64,000 bases of DNA from an uncultured Bacteroidales bacterium (GCA_949298955.1 CASFYQ010000007.1:1-64000), one strand, 5' to 3'; counted from the first letter of the stretch, positions 1 through 8,529 are shown. The notes: generated from the letters alone by a model not told the origin. Made by a program: numbers and translations.

Positions 1-1
1 A

Positions 2-631
2 TACATGGGACGGATGGGCATAAGGAACACACAGTTCTTTATAGCCAGACATTTCGACAAGGAGCATCCTCATATACATATCGCCTACAACCGGATAGAT
101 AATGATGGCAGGACCATATCCGACAAAAACGAGCGGTTGCGGAGTGCACGGATCTGCAAGGAACTGACCTTGAAATATGGGCTTCACATGGCCAAAGGCA
201 AGGATCATGTCAAGACTGAACGTTTAAGAGAACCGGACAAGACAAAATATGAACTTTACAGTCTGCTTAAAACGGAAGTCAGAAAAGCCGGAAACTGGAA
301 GGAACTGATTGCCGGATTAAGCGAAAAGGGAGTGGATGTACGGTTCAAATACAAGGGAAAATCCGATGAAGTACAGGGTGTCGTGTTCATCATGAACGGC
401 TATTCCTTCAGCGGTTCCAAAATTGACAGGCAGTTCAGCTATTCCAAGATAGATGCCGCGTTAAAGACACCGTCATATTCGGAAACAGAAAGACAGGTAG
501 CTGTTCAGAGTGAACCGGCATATCAACAGGGTCTGTTCACACCGAACCCGCAACCGGAACAACCAGAAGGTTATCCGGACGATTATTTGAGAAAGAAGAA
601 AAAGAAAAAACAACGTAAAATGAAGTTCTAA
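2..631 (+). CDS. Relaxase/mobilisation nuclease, C-terminal part (cut by window edge)
   Basis: This is the C-terminal part of a DNA relaxase, the enzyme that nicks oriT and pilots a mobilisable element during conjugation. The reading frame is open to the window edge, so the first visible ATG (position 5) need not be the true start. The motif HPHIHIAYNRID, near residue 22, is the HxH metal-binding motif of the MobB/BmgA-like relaxases found on Bacteroidota mobilisable elements. The N-terminal catalytic Tyr region lies outside the window. The C-terminus is a Lys/Arg-rich tail (KKKKKKQRKMKF) after a Pro/Gln-rich linker. It ends at a strong hairpin shared with the minus-strand operon. Its presence suggests the island was delivered by mobilisation. 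Confidence 0.85.
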   Translation, partial: YMGRMGIRNTQFFIARHFDKEHPHIHIAYNRIDNDGRTISDKNERLRSARICKELTLKYGLHMAKGKDHVKTERLREPDKTKYELYSLLKTEVRKAGNWKELIAGLSEKGVDVRFKYKGKSDEVQGVVFIMNGYSFSGSKIDRQFSYSKIDAALKTPSYSETERQVAVQSEPAYQQGLFTPNPQPEQPEGYPDDYLRKKKKKKQRKMKF

Positions 632-647
632 TTAGTTTTATTTAATC

Positions 648-689
648 AAAATAGCATTAGAGCAAACGGTTCGACTCTAACGCTATTTT
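648..689. terminator. Bidirectional terminator between the relaxase and the minus-strand operon
   Basis: A 15-bp stem (648-662 with 675-689) contains one G-U pair and closes a 12-base loop. The base of the stem is A/T-rich (AAAATAGC...GCTATTTT), so a T-run follows in either direction. It lies between two convergent stop codons (631 and 691) and probably ends both transcripts. Confidence 0.8.
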
Positions 690-690
690 G

Positions 691-1188
691 TTATAATTTA
701 GGAATTAAACTAAACATATCTGGAGCATTTGATGAAATATCCCAAATACCAACTTTCATCTTCTTTGTAACTTTTCCTTTTCCAAAATCTAATAGATCTT
801 CTCTAAGAAAAATATTCAATAACTTATCTAGACTCCCCAAATTCATAGATGTAAACAAAAATGCTTCTTCCGGATCTATTAGTTTACAATAGGCCCAAAG
901 CTGCCCTAAGTCTCTTAAAGTAAGAGCAGTCTTTTTAGCTTCTATAAAAAATATTTTTATTTCATTTTGTTTTTGTACTATGCCTAAAACATCTATCTGT
1001 ATATCAACACCTACAGCAAGATCTATACATATACCATACTTTGCTAGAACTCTATCAAGTCTCTCCGCATGTGAATCCAATGTTATAACACTATATTCTT
1101 TATATTTATTCTGTAAATAATAATGCAACCAATTCCTCATTGGTTCATATAATTCTATTTCATAATGGACATTCTTTCTATTCAACAT
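691..1188 (-). CDS. Putative PD-(D/E)XK-type nuclease subunit of an R-M-like operon
   Basis: A 165-residue protein with no family I can name. It carries a plausible PD-(D/E)XK nuclease core: Asp66 in QIDVLGIV, then Glu83 and Lys85 in FFIEAKK, with an early acidic helix (ELYEPMRNWL, residues 12-21). The QLWAY helix after the core is also typical of this fold. It is the last gene of a tight five-gene operon and its start lies 11 bp inside the preceding gene, so the two are probably translationally coupled. The length suits a bare nuclease domain without its own recognition domain. I infer that it is the cutting subunit of the neighbouring restriction-modification system. An accessory role is the alternative. 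Confidence 0.6.
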   Translation of the reverse strand: MLNRKNVHYEIELYEPMRNWLHYYLQNKYKEYSVITLDSHAERLDRVLAKYGICIDLAVGVDIQIDVLGIVQKQNEIKIFFIEAKKTALTLRDLGQLWAYCKLIDPEEAFLFTSMNLGSLDKLLNIFLREDLLDFGKGKVTKKMKVGIWDISSNAPDMFSLIPKL

Positions 1189-2068
1189 AGCCTAATTCAC
1201 TTGCAATCTCAATCCAAGAGTTAAAATGTTTCCCCCTTATTATTTCAGGTATAAACTCGTCTCCCTCACATGGATGCTGTATTTTCTTTTTAGAATATTT
1301 CTTTTTACAATCCCAATAATATCTATGTGTAACATCTGATGGTATTTTACCTGCCTTATTATATCCTGCAATAAGTTCATTTGAGTACATTTCCAAAGCC
1401 TGTTGTTTGTGTAATACACCAAAGCCTATTGGTAAAAACTCATTAGCCCATATTTTTATTTGATGCTCTTTTTTCCAAAAAGAAAAATTACCTTCATTAT
1501 ATTTTTTACAATACCCATCTCTCATATTAGGATGAGCCCAATCTATATTTTGGATAGGTATATCAATAGATTTTAATAGATTGCATATATCAACAACCAG
1601 TTGCCAGTTATTAGGTATTTCTAAATAAACTCTATGCTCATATCTATTAAAATAACAATTACTCCTTCTTATATAACCAGTTACATCAGCAAATCCTCTT
1701 AAGAAATACTTTTTTTCATCAATAGAGAAATTTAAGATTTCATTATCTAACTTTATTTCATTATGGGTATTTGCATTTCCAATATAACGTATAATTTCCC
1801 TTATTAAGTATTCATTGTTAGGCTTAGAAAAAGAAATTATTGTACAGTGTTGATGTTGAATAAACTTCAGACTATTACCAATTAATGGTTCTATGATATT
1901 ACGTATGTCAGCAATACTAGCTTTAACATATAATTTTATATCATGAAAATCCTCTGTTACTAACTTTTTATGAGGAATGGTAATAGAAATAATGGTGTCA
2001 TTCATATTTCTCTGAATTTCACCATTACCACATACCATTCCTAAAAGATATGACATCTCAACATTCAT
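1178..2068 (-). CDS. LAGLIDADG-fold-like protein, probable DNA-recognition subunit
   Basis: A 296-residue protein with two LAGLIDADG-like motifs, about 115 residues apart: LLGMVCGNG (8-16) and LRGFADVTG (123-131). That spacing is right for a single-chain, two-repeat homing-endonuclease fold. The acidic residue normally found just before the last Gly is Asn15 in the first motif and Thr130 in the second, so DNA cleavage by this chain is doubtful. After residue 240 there is a separate basic C-terminal segment (HRYYWDCKKKYSKKK) ending in a helical tail. It sits between two methyltransferases and a PD-(D/E)XK-like gene and overlaps the latter. I infer a DNA-binding or specificity role. It could instead be an unusual restriction enzyme or a captured homing endonuclease. 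Confidence 0.6.
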   Translation of the reverse strand: MNVEMSYLLGMVCGNGEIQRNMNDTIISITIPHKKLVTEDFHDIKLYVKASIADIRNIIEPLIGNSLKFIQHQHCTIISFSKPNNEYLIREIIRYIGNANTHNEIKLDNEILNFSIDEKKYFLRGFADVTGYIRRSNCYFNRYEHRVYLEIPNNWQLVVDICNLLKSIDIPIQNIDWAHPNMRDGYCKKYNEGNFSFWKKEHQIKIWANEFLPIGFGVLHKQQALEMYSNELIAGYNKAGKIPSDVTHRYYWDCKKKYSKKKIQHPCEGDEFIPEIIRGKHFNSWIEIASELGYVE

Positions 2069-2070
2069 AA

Positions 2071-2421
2071 TTAATTATAGCCTAATATATATCCTTGTTC
2101 AAATAAAAAAATTACAAGATTATTGTCATCAACTCTATATTTAAATTCATCTGCCCTATATGCTCTATTTTGATACATTCTACCTTTCCAATATTCTGAT
2201 AAATTATTAGTGTTGTTAAAGTAAACCCTAAGTTCTACTCCCCATTTATCAACATCCCCAAGTTTGCGTATTCCTTGGTCTGACATACTTATACTTCTAT
2301 GATATTTGCTATTATAGCCACTGATAAAATTAACCATTTTATCTTCTCTAGCTTCTACCTCAATAAAAATACGTTGAGGATTCTGCTGTAAAAACTGTAA
2401 AAAAGAATCATTATTATCCAT
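2071..2421 (-). CDS. Hypothetical protein in the R-M-like operon
   Basis: A 116-residue protein that I do not recognise. It has no signal peptide, membrane segment or Cys cluster. It is rich in aromatic, Asn and charged residues (for example RVYFNNTNNLSEYWKGRMYQ) and looks like a small mixed alpha/beta soluble protein. The gene lies 4 bases after a methyltransferase and ends 2 bases before the LAGLIDADG-like gene, and it shares their strong AT bias. Its position inside the operon suggests a part in the same system, such as a small subunit or a controller. There is no visible helix-turn-helix to support the controller idea. Confidence 0.6.
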   Translation of the reverse strand: MDNNDSFLQFLQQNPQRIFIEVEAREDKMVNFISGYNSKYHRSISMSDQGIRKLGDVDKWGVELRVYFNNTNNLSEYWKGRMYQNRAYRADEFKYRVDDNNLVIFLFEQGYILGYN

Positions 2422-2425
2422 AGCG

Positions 2426-3202
2426 TTATTTTTTTATAAAGATTAAAATATATTCATGTACTTTATTTATTCTAAATTTATAAGGATATCCCAAAGGGCG
2501 CATATTATTATATTCATGCTGTCTATCCCATATAATAATGTCGTCATATATAAAACCTATTTTTTGCATTTCCATTGCTATGTCACTATGCAATGGGTAA
2601 AAAATATTTTTTTTCCTTATATCCATTACATTTATTAAACAATAGGATCCTGATACTAAGACATCATATACACACTTAAATATTGAAGTAAGTGAATTAA
2701 GAAAAATCTTATAATCAGAAATATTACCCAAATCATTGGGGTTGTCAGAGTAATTTTGAATTTCTTTTCCATCTGCACTCCTTTTCATATTAAGTATATC
2801 CCAATACGGTGGAGATGTCAGACACAAATTAACAGTATTTGAAGGAATTTTTTTTAATTCTTCAAGACTATCACCATTAATTATGGAAATATTACAATCA
2901 TCACCAATACGATGCCTTGCAAGTTCACAAAACTCTGTGGATAAATCTATTCCTATAGCAGATCTATTAAGATTTTTTGCAGCAACAAGAGTAGAACCAA
3001 TACCACTAAAAGGATCCAATACGACTCCTTCATTTCTAGAAAACGTGCTGATTAATTTTTCACACAAGGACACAGGGTATGAGGCTGGATGCTTAAGTTC
3101 TTTTTCTTCTGGGGTTTTATTAAAGTTTCTCCAAATACTAAAAGAATTTTGCAACCACTCTTTTCCTGTTAAATCATTACATCTTTTATCTTTGTTTATC
3201 AT
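2426..3202 (-). CDS. DNA methyltransferase (N4-cytosine/N6-adenine type, SPPY)
   Basis: A 258-residue S-adenosylmethionine-dependent DNA methyltransferase that modifies an exocyclic amino group. The AdoMet-binding motif I is DPFSGIGST (63-71) and the catalytic motif IV is TSPPYW (129-134). SPPY/W is typical of N4-cytosine or beta-type enzymes. Motif I lies before motif IV, preceded by HPASYP (38-43), which in common beta-class enzymes lies after motif IV, so the chain appears circularly permuted relative to that class. It is short for a methyltransferase with its own target-recognition domain. The start overlaps the previous methyltransferase by 17 bp. It probably protects one strand or one site of the operon's target. 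Confidence 0.85.
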   Translation of the reverse strand: MINKDKRCNDLTGKEWLQNSFSIWRNFNKTPEEKELKHPASYPVSLCEKLISTFSRNEGVVLDPFSGIGSTLVAAKNLNRSAIGIDLSTEFCELARHRIGDDCNISIINGDSLEELKKIPSNTVNLCLTSPPYWDILNMKRSADGKEIQNYSDNPNDLGNISDYKIFLNSLTSIFKCVYDVLVSGSYCLINVMDIRKKNIFYPLHSDIAMEMQKIGFIYDDIIIWDRQHEYNNMRPLGYPYKFRINKVHEYILIFIKK

Positions 3203-4583
3203 AATTCCATTTTTCAGACTGAATCAATCTTACCTGACTATCTATATACCTTCTTTCTTCTATAGTTATATTATAAGTTTCGTAAATAATATTATTTAGA
3301 TCTTCAACAGCTTCATACCATTCATTACACATATATGAAATATTTTCAAGCAACTTTATTATACTAATAATTTTTGTAAAAGTATTAGTATTAATAATTA
3401 AAGGAATCTTTTTTAGATATTTAGCATCAGTATGTATTGTAAGTTTAGAGCCATTAAAACAGAATCTCATTAAATAGTAGTTACATAAACGGGAATGTAA
3501 AACTCCTAATACATAACGACACATTTTCTCATCTCCATCCGTAAAAACAGTAACTGTTTCTGAAGCTTCCATATTTCCTGCAAAACTAGCAATTATACCA
3601 GCTTCTGCACTATAAATATTTTGAATAAATATTTTATTACCACTAGACGGTACAGGAACATTTTTAAATGAAAACTTTCTTATATCCTTTCCGGCTATAG
3701 CAGTAGGAGATTTTGATTTTCCTCTTCCAACATATCCTGTACAAATATCACCTAATTTTTTGTATGATGACTTTAATTTTTTATATATTTCAAAGTCATA
3801 TGCATTTGAAAACAACAAAATCTCATCACTGTAAAAGTTTTGAGGGACCAATGTATTTGCAATGAACTCTCCTTGACGATAACTAAAAAATTCAATATTA
3901 TTATTAGGTAAATATTCGTTTGTAATAGTTAAAACTATTTGCTCTCCCCTAACATTTTTGAAATATGCTCCTAAGTCTATTATAGATTTTATTCTTTTTT
4001 CTCTCAAAAGAAATCTTCTTAATATACTATAAGATGAAACATGCAAAAAGTTCTTAGGTATTATATATGATATAACCCCACCATCTTTAACTAATTCAAA
4101 GGCTCTATATATTGCTGCTATAAAGAGATTACTACCAGAATCCTTGACATTTCTTAAAAATAAATAATCAGATGTGTTTATAGTTATATCTTTACTAATA
4201 GGTACATAAGGGGGGTTACCAACTACACAATCAACTTTTTCCCTTAGTCCAATTTTCTTTAATACAAGATCCCCACTATTGGATAAAGAATCAATAATAT
4301 GAATATTGGAAATACCACTATTATTCTTGCAAAAATCAACAGCTCCTTTATCTATATCTGAACCATATAAATTACTATAGCCTAAATGCTTGGCAGAAAT
4401 AATAAAATTTCCAGTTCCACAGCAAGGATCCAATATAGATGCATTGGTTGGGATCTTTAAGAATTCAATTATTCTCAAAGACAAATCAATATCTGTATAG
4501 TATATTCCATCACTTTTTTTTTTAGTAGTCAAAAGAGATGTTTCATATTCCTTACTTTTTTTAGAATATTCGTTTATTTCCAT
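3186..4583 (-). CDS. N6-adenine DNA methyltransferase (TaqI-like, gamma class)
   Basis: A 465-residue DNA adenine-N6 methyltransferase and the first gene of the minus-strand operon. GIYYT (26-30) is the motif X region, DPCCGTGNF (52-60) is AdoMet motif I, and GNPPYV (122-127) is catalytic motif IV. This X-I-IV order and the roughly 250-residue C-terminal region, which would be the target-recognition domain, fit M.TaqI/Eco57I-like enzymes. The DNA is about as AT-rich as the rest of the operon and very unlike the chromosome to its right, a sign of transfer. As the promoter-proximal gene, its methylase would be made before the nuclease genes, which suits establishment in a new host. Confidence 0.9.
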   Translation of the reverse strand: MEINEYSKKSKEYETSLLTTKKKSDGIYYTDIDLSLRIIEFLKIPTNASILDPCCGTGNFIISAKHLGYSNLYGSDIDKGAVDFCKNNSGISNIHIIDSLSNSGDLVLKKIGLREKVDCVVGNPPYVPISKDITINTSDYLFLRNVKDSGSNLFIAAIYRAFELVKDGGVISYIIPKNFLHVSSYSILRRFLLREKRIKSIIDLGAYFKNVRGEQIVLTITNEYLPNNNIEFFSYRQGEFIANTLVPQNFYSDEILLFSNAYDFEIYKKLKSSYKKLGDICTGYVGRGKSKSPTAIAGKDIRKFSFKNVPVPSSGNKIFIQNIYSAEAGIIASFAGNMEASETVTVFTDGDEKMCRYVLGVLHSRLCNYYLMRFCFNGSKLTIHTDAKYLKKIPLIINTNTFTKIISIIKLLENISYMCNEWYEAVEDLNNIIYETYNITIEERRYIDSQVRLIQSEKWNYDKQR

Positions 4584-4649
4584 AATTAAATTGCATCACT
4601 GATGCTATACTTGACAATAAGGTATAATACACCAAAATAAATCCCATGA

Positions 4650-4657
4650 CAAATATA
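4650..4657 (-). promoter_or_regulatory. Promoter -7 box of the five-gene R-M-like operon
   Basis: On the minus strand the sequence reads TATATTTG, an exact TAnnTTTG Bacteroidota -7 box, 67 bases before the first methyltransferase ATG. No clear TTTG -33 box is visible 19-21 bases upstream, so the site may be weak or need an activator. Confidence 0.45.
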
Positions 4658-4892
4658 CATAAATTATTCCTATTATTAATGCTTTTATAAAACAAAAACA
4701 AAAAAGATTTATTACCTTTGTTAAAAGAAACCTTCTGCATAATATTGATATTGTGCAAAATATTGCAAGAATCTGGTGGAGCAATAGCGGGAGATTACTT
4801 CTTTAGCTAAAAGTTATATCAAAGATATTCAGCCACTTATCGTTAGATTACGATTCCTGGTGGCACCACTTTAAAGAAAAGCAAATAGCAGT

Positions 4893-4931
4893 AAACTCCT
4901 GATTTCCAAGCGAAATTGGGAGTTTTTATTT
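4893..4931 (+). terminator. Possible rho-independent terminator in degraded accessory DNA
   Basis: A 7-bp inverted repeat (AAACTCC at 4893-4899 and GGAGTTT at 4919-4925) is followed by TTATTT. No intact plus-strand gene precedes it, so it may be a leftover from a lost gene. Confidence 0.35.
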
Positions 4932-5304
4932 CCCCGTAAGACGCAAAAAGTGCGGATATGAGGAAGATATTCACCGCCACTGCTTAGACATTAGGCCAAG
5001 CAAGGTCTTTTTTCTTTTGGCCGGCATGGGTGCCGTGTGCAGTCTTTCCATCTAGGGCAACATCGAACTTTGACAGCCCAAACGCCAGAATGCATACAAC
5101 GCATTGAAATACAAGACCATACGCTTATGAAAAGGTTGCGACGCAAAGGCCATCCTTTGGCTGAACGATGTGTTCGACATTCACAGGAACGAGGCTGCCA
5201 TCGAATGGTTGCGCCAAGAGGCTGACGGCTATGACAAGAACTTGAAAACTGTTTTCGATAGTTTGATGCAGGAAAAGTTGCAAGTAGAACAAATCCTGAA
5301 ATAG
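4932..5304 (+). pseudogene. Degraded gene remnants of unknown origin
   Basis: The region from 4584 to 5463 has no intact gene. Within it, the plus strand from about 5098 to the TAG at 5302 reads as a coherent protein tail (AYNALKYKTIRL, an in-frame stop at 5128, then GCDAKAILWLNDVFDIHRNE and on to KLQVEQILK). The base composition is much richer in GC than the R-M operon on its left. A shorter in-frame stretch, about 4935-5050, also looks like eroded coding sequence. I cannot assign a family. These look like remains of one or two genes destroyed during earlier insertions into the island. Confidence 0.4.
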
Positions 5305-5388
5305 CGATATGGTATAAATGCAATGCCCGATACACCCTCCATAAAAACAGGAAATGAGTAACATGAGAAATTTATGGTTAAGTTTTTA

Positions 5389-5417
5389 TTTGCTCTCGCC
5401 TTTAATCATTACCTTTG
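5389..5417 (+). promoter_or_regulatory. Promoter of the XRE regulator and type ISP genes
   Basis: A TTTG -33 box (5389-5392) and a TACCTTTG -7 box (5410-5417) are separated by 17 bases, slightly short of the usual 19-21. The -7 box ends 46 bases before the XRE start codon. Confidence 0.6.
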
Positions 5418-5463
5418 CAAATAGCATCAATCTATTATCGCATACTTGTAATATGAATTGAAT

Positions 5464-5682
5464 ATGGGAACAGAAAAGATAAACAGACTAAAAATTGTAT
5501 TAGTAGAACAAGGTAAAACTGGGAAATGGTTAGCTGGGCAGTTAGGAAAAAACGAAGCAACTATCTCACGTTGGTGTTCCAATACAAGTCAACCCTCTTT
5601 GGAGATGCTAATGAAGATAGCCTCCATATTGAATGTAGATGCGAGAAGATTGATTAACGATGGAATTAATAAAGAAATATGA
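5464..5682 (+). CDS. XRE-family helix-turn-helix regulator (probable R-M controller)
   Basis: A 72-residue single-domain Cro/C1-type DNA-binding protein. The segment GKWLAGQLGKNEATISRWCS is the helix-turn-helix, and SQPSLEMLMKIASILNVD is the usual following helix pair. I chose the ATG at 5464. The frame also opens at TTG 5458, but that leaves a less convincing start. The stop codon overlaps the ATG of the next gene, a very large restriction-modification gene, as ATGA. This is the usual arrangement of a controller (C) protein that times expression of a restriction enzyme. It probably also represses its own promoter just upstream. The gene is intact although the R-M gene it serves is broken. 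Confidence 0.85.
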   Translation: MGTEKINRLKIVLVEQGKTGKWLAGQLGKNEATISRWCSNTSQPSLEMLMKIASILNVDARRLINDGINKEI

Positions 5683-7574
5683 TGACAACATTTACAAAGG
5701 TAATAGATAAGTTCCGCCGTGAAGCATGGTCTGAGCGTGACAAAGGTTTCCGTTTTGAGCGCCTGATGCAGGCTTACCTTAAAACAACCTCCTTGTATAC
5801 GGGACGCTTTGAAGAAGTTTGGCTATGGTCAGAGTTCCCTTGCCATGACCAGTTTGGCGGAAAAGACATAGGCATTGATCTGGTGACAAAAACCTTTTCT
5901 GGTGAGTATTGGGCGGTACAATGCAAGTGCTATGCAGATGACAAATACATTACGAAGCCAGATGTAGATACCTTTCTTTCCACTTCGGGTAAGACCTTTG
6001 AAGTAGAGGGTGTAGAACACGCTTTTGCCCAGCGGTTGTGGATTTCTACCACCAATAAGTGGAACAGTGTGGCAGAACTGACAATCAAAAAACAGACACC
6101 GCAGGTAACACGCCTCAACTTGATTGATCTTGAAGCGGATGATGTAGATTGGGAAAAATTGGAACAGGGGTTGTATGGCAAGGCATCCCGTCCCAAGCCT
6201 TTTGCCATTATGGAACACCAACAGAAAGCTATCAATTGCGTACACGAATACTTCAAGACCCGTGACCGAGGCAAATTGATTATGGCGTGTGGCACAGGCA
6301 AGACATTCACCTCACTCAAAATAGCCGAAAACGAAACCCAAAGTAACGGGTTCGTTCTTTTCCTCGTCCCTTCTATTGCTTTGTTGGGACAAACTTTGCG
6401 GGCATGGTCTGCGCAAGCCGACGTTCCTATCCATGCCGTGTGCATCTGTTCGGACGGACAAGTCTCGCAACAGAAAATAAAGAATGACGAAGAGGGAGTG
6501 AGCGTTATCGACCTGGCTTTGCCTGCCTCCACAAATACTGATTATATCCTCTATCAACTTGAAACCATCCGACATGAAGGACGCAAAGGAATGACTGTCG
6601 TGTTCTCCACTTATCAATCTATCGAAGTCATATCACGTGCGCAGCAAGAATTGTTGAAACGCACGAAAGGTGAATATGGCGTTTTCGACCTGATTATCTG
6701 TGATGAGGCTCATCGCACTACAGGCATATCGCTTAAAGGAACAGAAGAAAGTGCGTTTATCAAAGTACACGACAATGATTTCATTCAGGCGAAACGTCGG
6801 CTTTATATGACTGCTACCCCACGTCTTTATACGGATGAGGCACGCAAAAAAGCCGAAGAAAGCGATGTTGTAATGTGCTCGATGGATGATGTTTCCTTGT
6901 ATGGTGACGAGATTTATCGCATCGGTTTTGGTGAAGCCGAGAAACAATTGCTTACTGATTATAAAGTATTGATTCTTGCCGTAGGCGACAAGGATATTAC
7001 TCCAGCTTTGCGCGATGTGATTACCAACGAAGACGGCACGATAACCGTAGATGATGCTTCAAAATTTGTGGGGTGCATCAATGCTTTGTCTAAAAGGGTA
7101 TTAGGAGATGAGGGGCTTATTAAGGCGGCAGACCCATTGCCTATGCGCCGCGCGGTAGCTTTCTGTTCAACCATCAAAGCCTCAAAAGCAACAGCACGTG
7201 TTTTTACTGACTGCAAGTCAGCCTATATGGAAGATGTTAGTGCGGAGGACAAAGCACTGATGGTAGATGTCGTAGCTGAACATGTGGATGGTACGATGTC
7301 GGCTACGGAACGTGACCAAAAACTGATGTGGCTCAAAGAACAACCTGAAAACGAGATGGAATGCCGTATGCTGACCAACGCTCGATGTCTGAGCGAAGGC
7401 GTGGATGTGCCTTCATTGGATGCCGTTGTTTTCGTTTCACCTAAAAACTCGCAAGTGGATGTAGTACAATCCGTCGGACGTGTAATGCGCCGCAGTCCCG
7501 GAAAGAAATACGGTTATATCATTATTCCAGTAGTGATACCAGAAAATGTGGAAGGTGACGAAGTGCTACCATGA
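5679..7574 (+). pseudogene. Type ISP-like R-M enzyme, fragment 1: nuclease and helicase
   Basis: This is the first of four frames that together (about 1,580 residues) make one single-polypeptide restriction-modification-translocase of the LlaGI/LlaBIII type. The N-terminus is an Mrr-like PD-(D/E)XK nuclease (DIGIDLV with QCKCY, about residues 65-90). A superfamily 2 helicase motor follows: ACGTGKT (Walker A), CDEAHR, MTATPR and QSVGRVMRR. The frame is good to about 7566 (VIPENVEGDEVL) and then stops at 7572. In relatives about 15-20 more residues lie between DEVL and HDDRF, so a small deletion has removed them and shifted the frame. The fragment could still be made as a nuclease-helicase without its methylase. 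Confidence 0.8.
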
Positions 7575-8529
7575 CGACCGTTTTAATGCAGAGGTAAACA
7601 AGATAGAACTTTCCAAGCAAAAACCTAAGCATATCCTTTTTGGAGGCGTAGGCAGTACACACGATGACGATAGTGTGGACAGCAGCCTTGCAGATGCTAC
7701 GAGGCAAGACACCACCAGCGCAGCCATGCAAATGGCACAACAGCTTTCGCTGCAATTCGAAGATTTACAGAATGTTTTCTATGCCAAAATGGTAACCAAA
7801 GTAGGCAGCAAGCGTTACTGGGAACTTTGGGCAAAAGATATAGCTAAAATTGCCGAAGAGCATATCGAACGCATCAAAACATTGATTGCAGACGAAGGCA
7901 AGCACAAGAAAGCATTTGAGCAACTGATGCGCGGACTGCGCAAGAATATCAATCCCAACCTTACTGAACAGGAAGTCATTGAAATGCTTTCGCAGCATCT
8001 GATTGCCATGCCTGTATTCGAAGCTCTTTTCGGTAATTACGAGTTTGCTGTCAGCAATCCAGTATCGAAAGCCATGCAAAAGATGCTTGCCTTGCTGGAT
8101 GATGAAGCCAAAACGGAAGAAGAAAATGAACGCCTGCAAAAATTCTATGATTACGTGCGGACTACGGTCGGTGACATTACCGATGCCGAAGGTCGCCAGC
8201 GCCTGATTGTAGAGCTTTATGATAAATTCTTCAAGGTGGCTTCGCCTAAGACGGTGGAAAAATTGGGCATTGTCTATACGCCTGTGGAAGTAGTAGATTT
8301 CATTATACGTTCCGTAGGCTATATCATTCAAAAGGAGTTTGGACGTTCGCTTTCAGATGAGAATGTTCATATCTTTGACCCGTTCACGGGTACAGGCACG
8401 TTCATTACCCGCTTGCTTCAAAGTGGACTGATAAGTCGCGAAGCATTGGCTCGGAAGTACCGCAAAGAAATCCATGCCAATGAAATCGTATTGATGGCTT
8501 ATTACATAGCCTCTATTAATCGCTCCTGA
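7567..8529 (+). pseudogene. Type ISP-like R-M enzyme, fragment 2: coupler and methyltransferase start
   Basis: Continuation of the same ancestral gene in a new frame. It starts at HDDRFNAEVNKIEL and covers the helical coupler between motor and methylase, then the start of the N6-adenine methyltransferase with VYTPVEVVDFI (motif X) and DPFTGTGTF (AdoMet motif I). It breaks at YYIASIN followed by RS and a TGA at 8527. Relatives have roughly ten or more further residues before the sequence that resumes in fragment 3, so this is a second short frameshifting deletion. No convincing start codon of its own is expected, since it is not an independent gene. Confidence 0.8.

Noticed and set aside
4561..4758. 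Small minus-strand open frame upstream of the methyltransferase operon
   Set aside because: It is AT-rich, low in complexity and covers the promoter region; no homology-like features.
4991..5364. Two minus-strand open frames in the degraded interval
   Set aside because: They are Cys/Arg-rich shadow frames. The coherent remnant reads on the plus strand.
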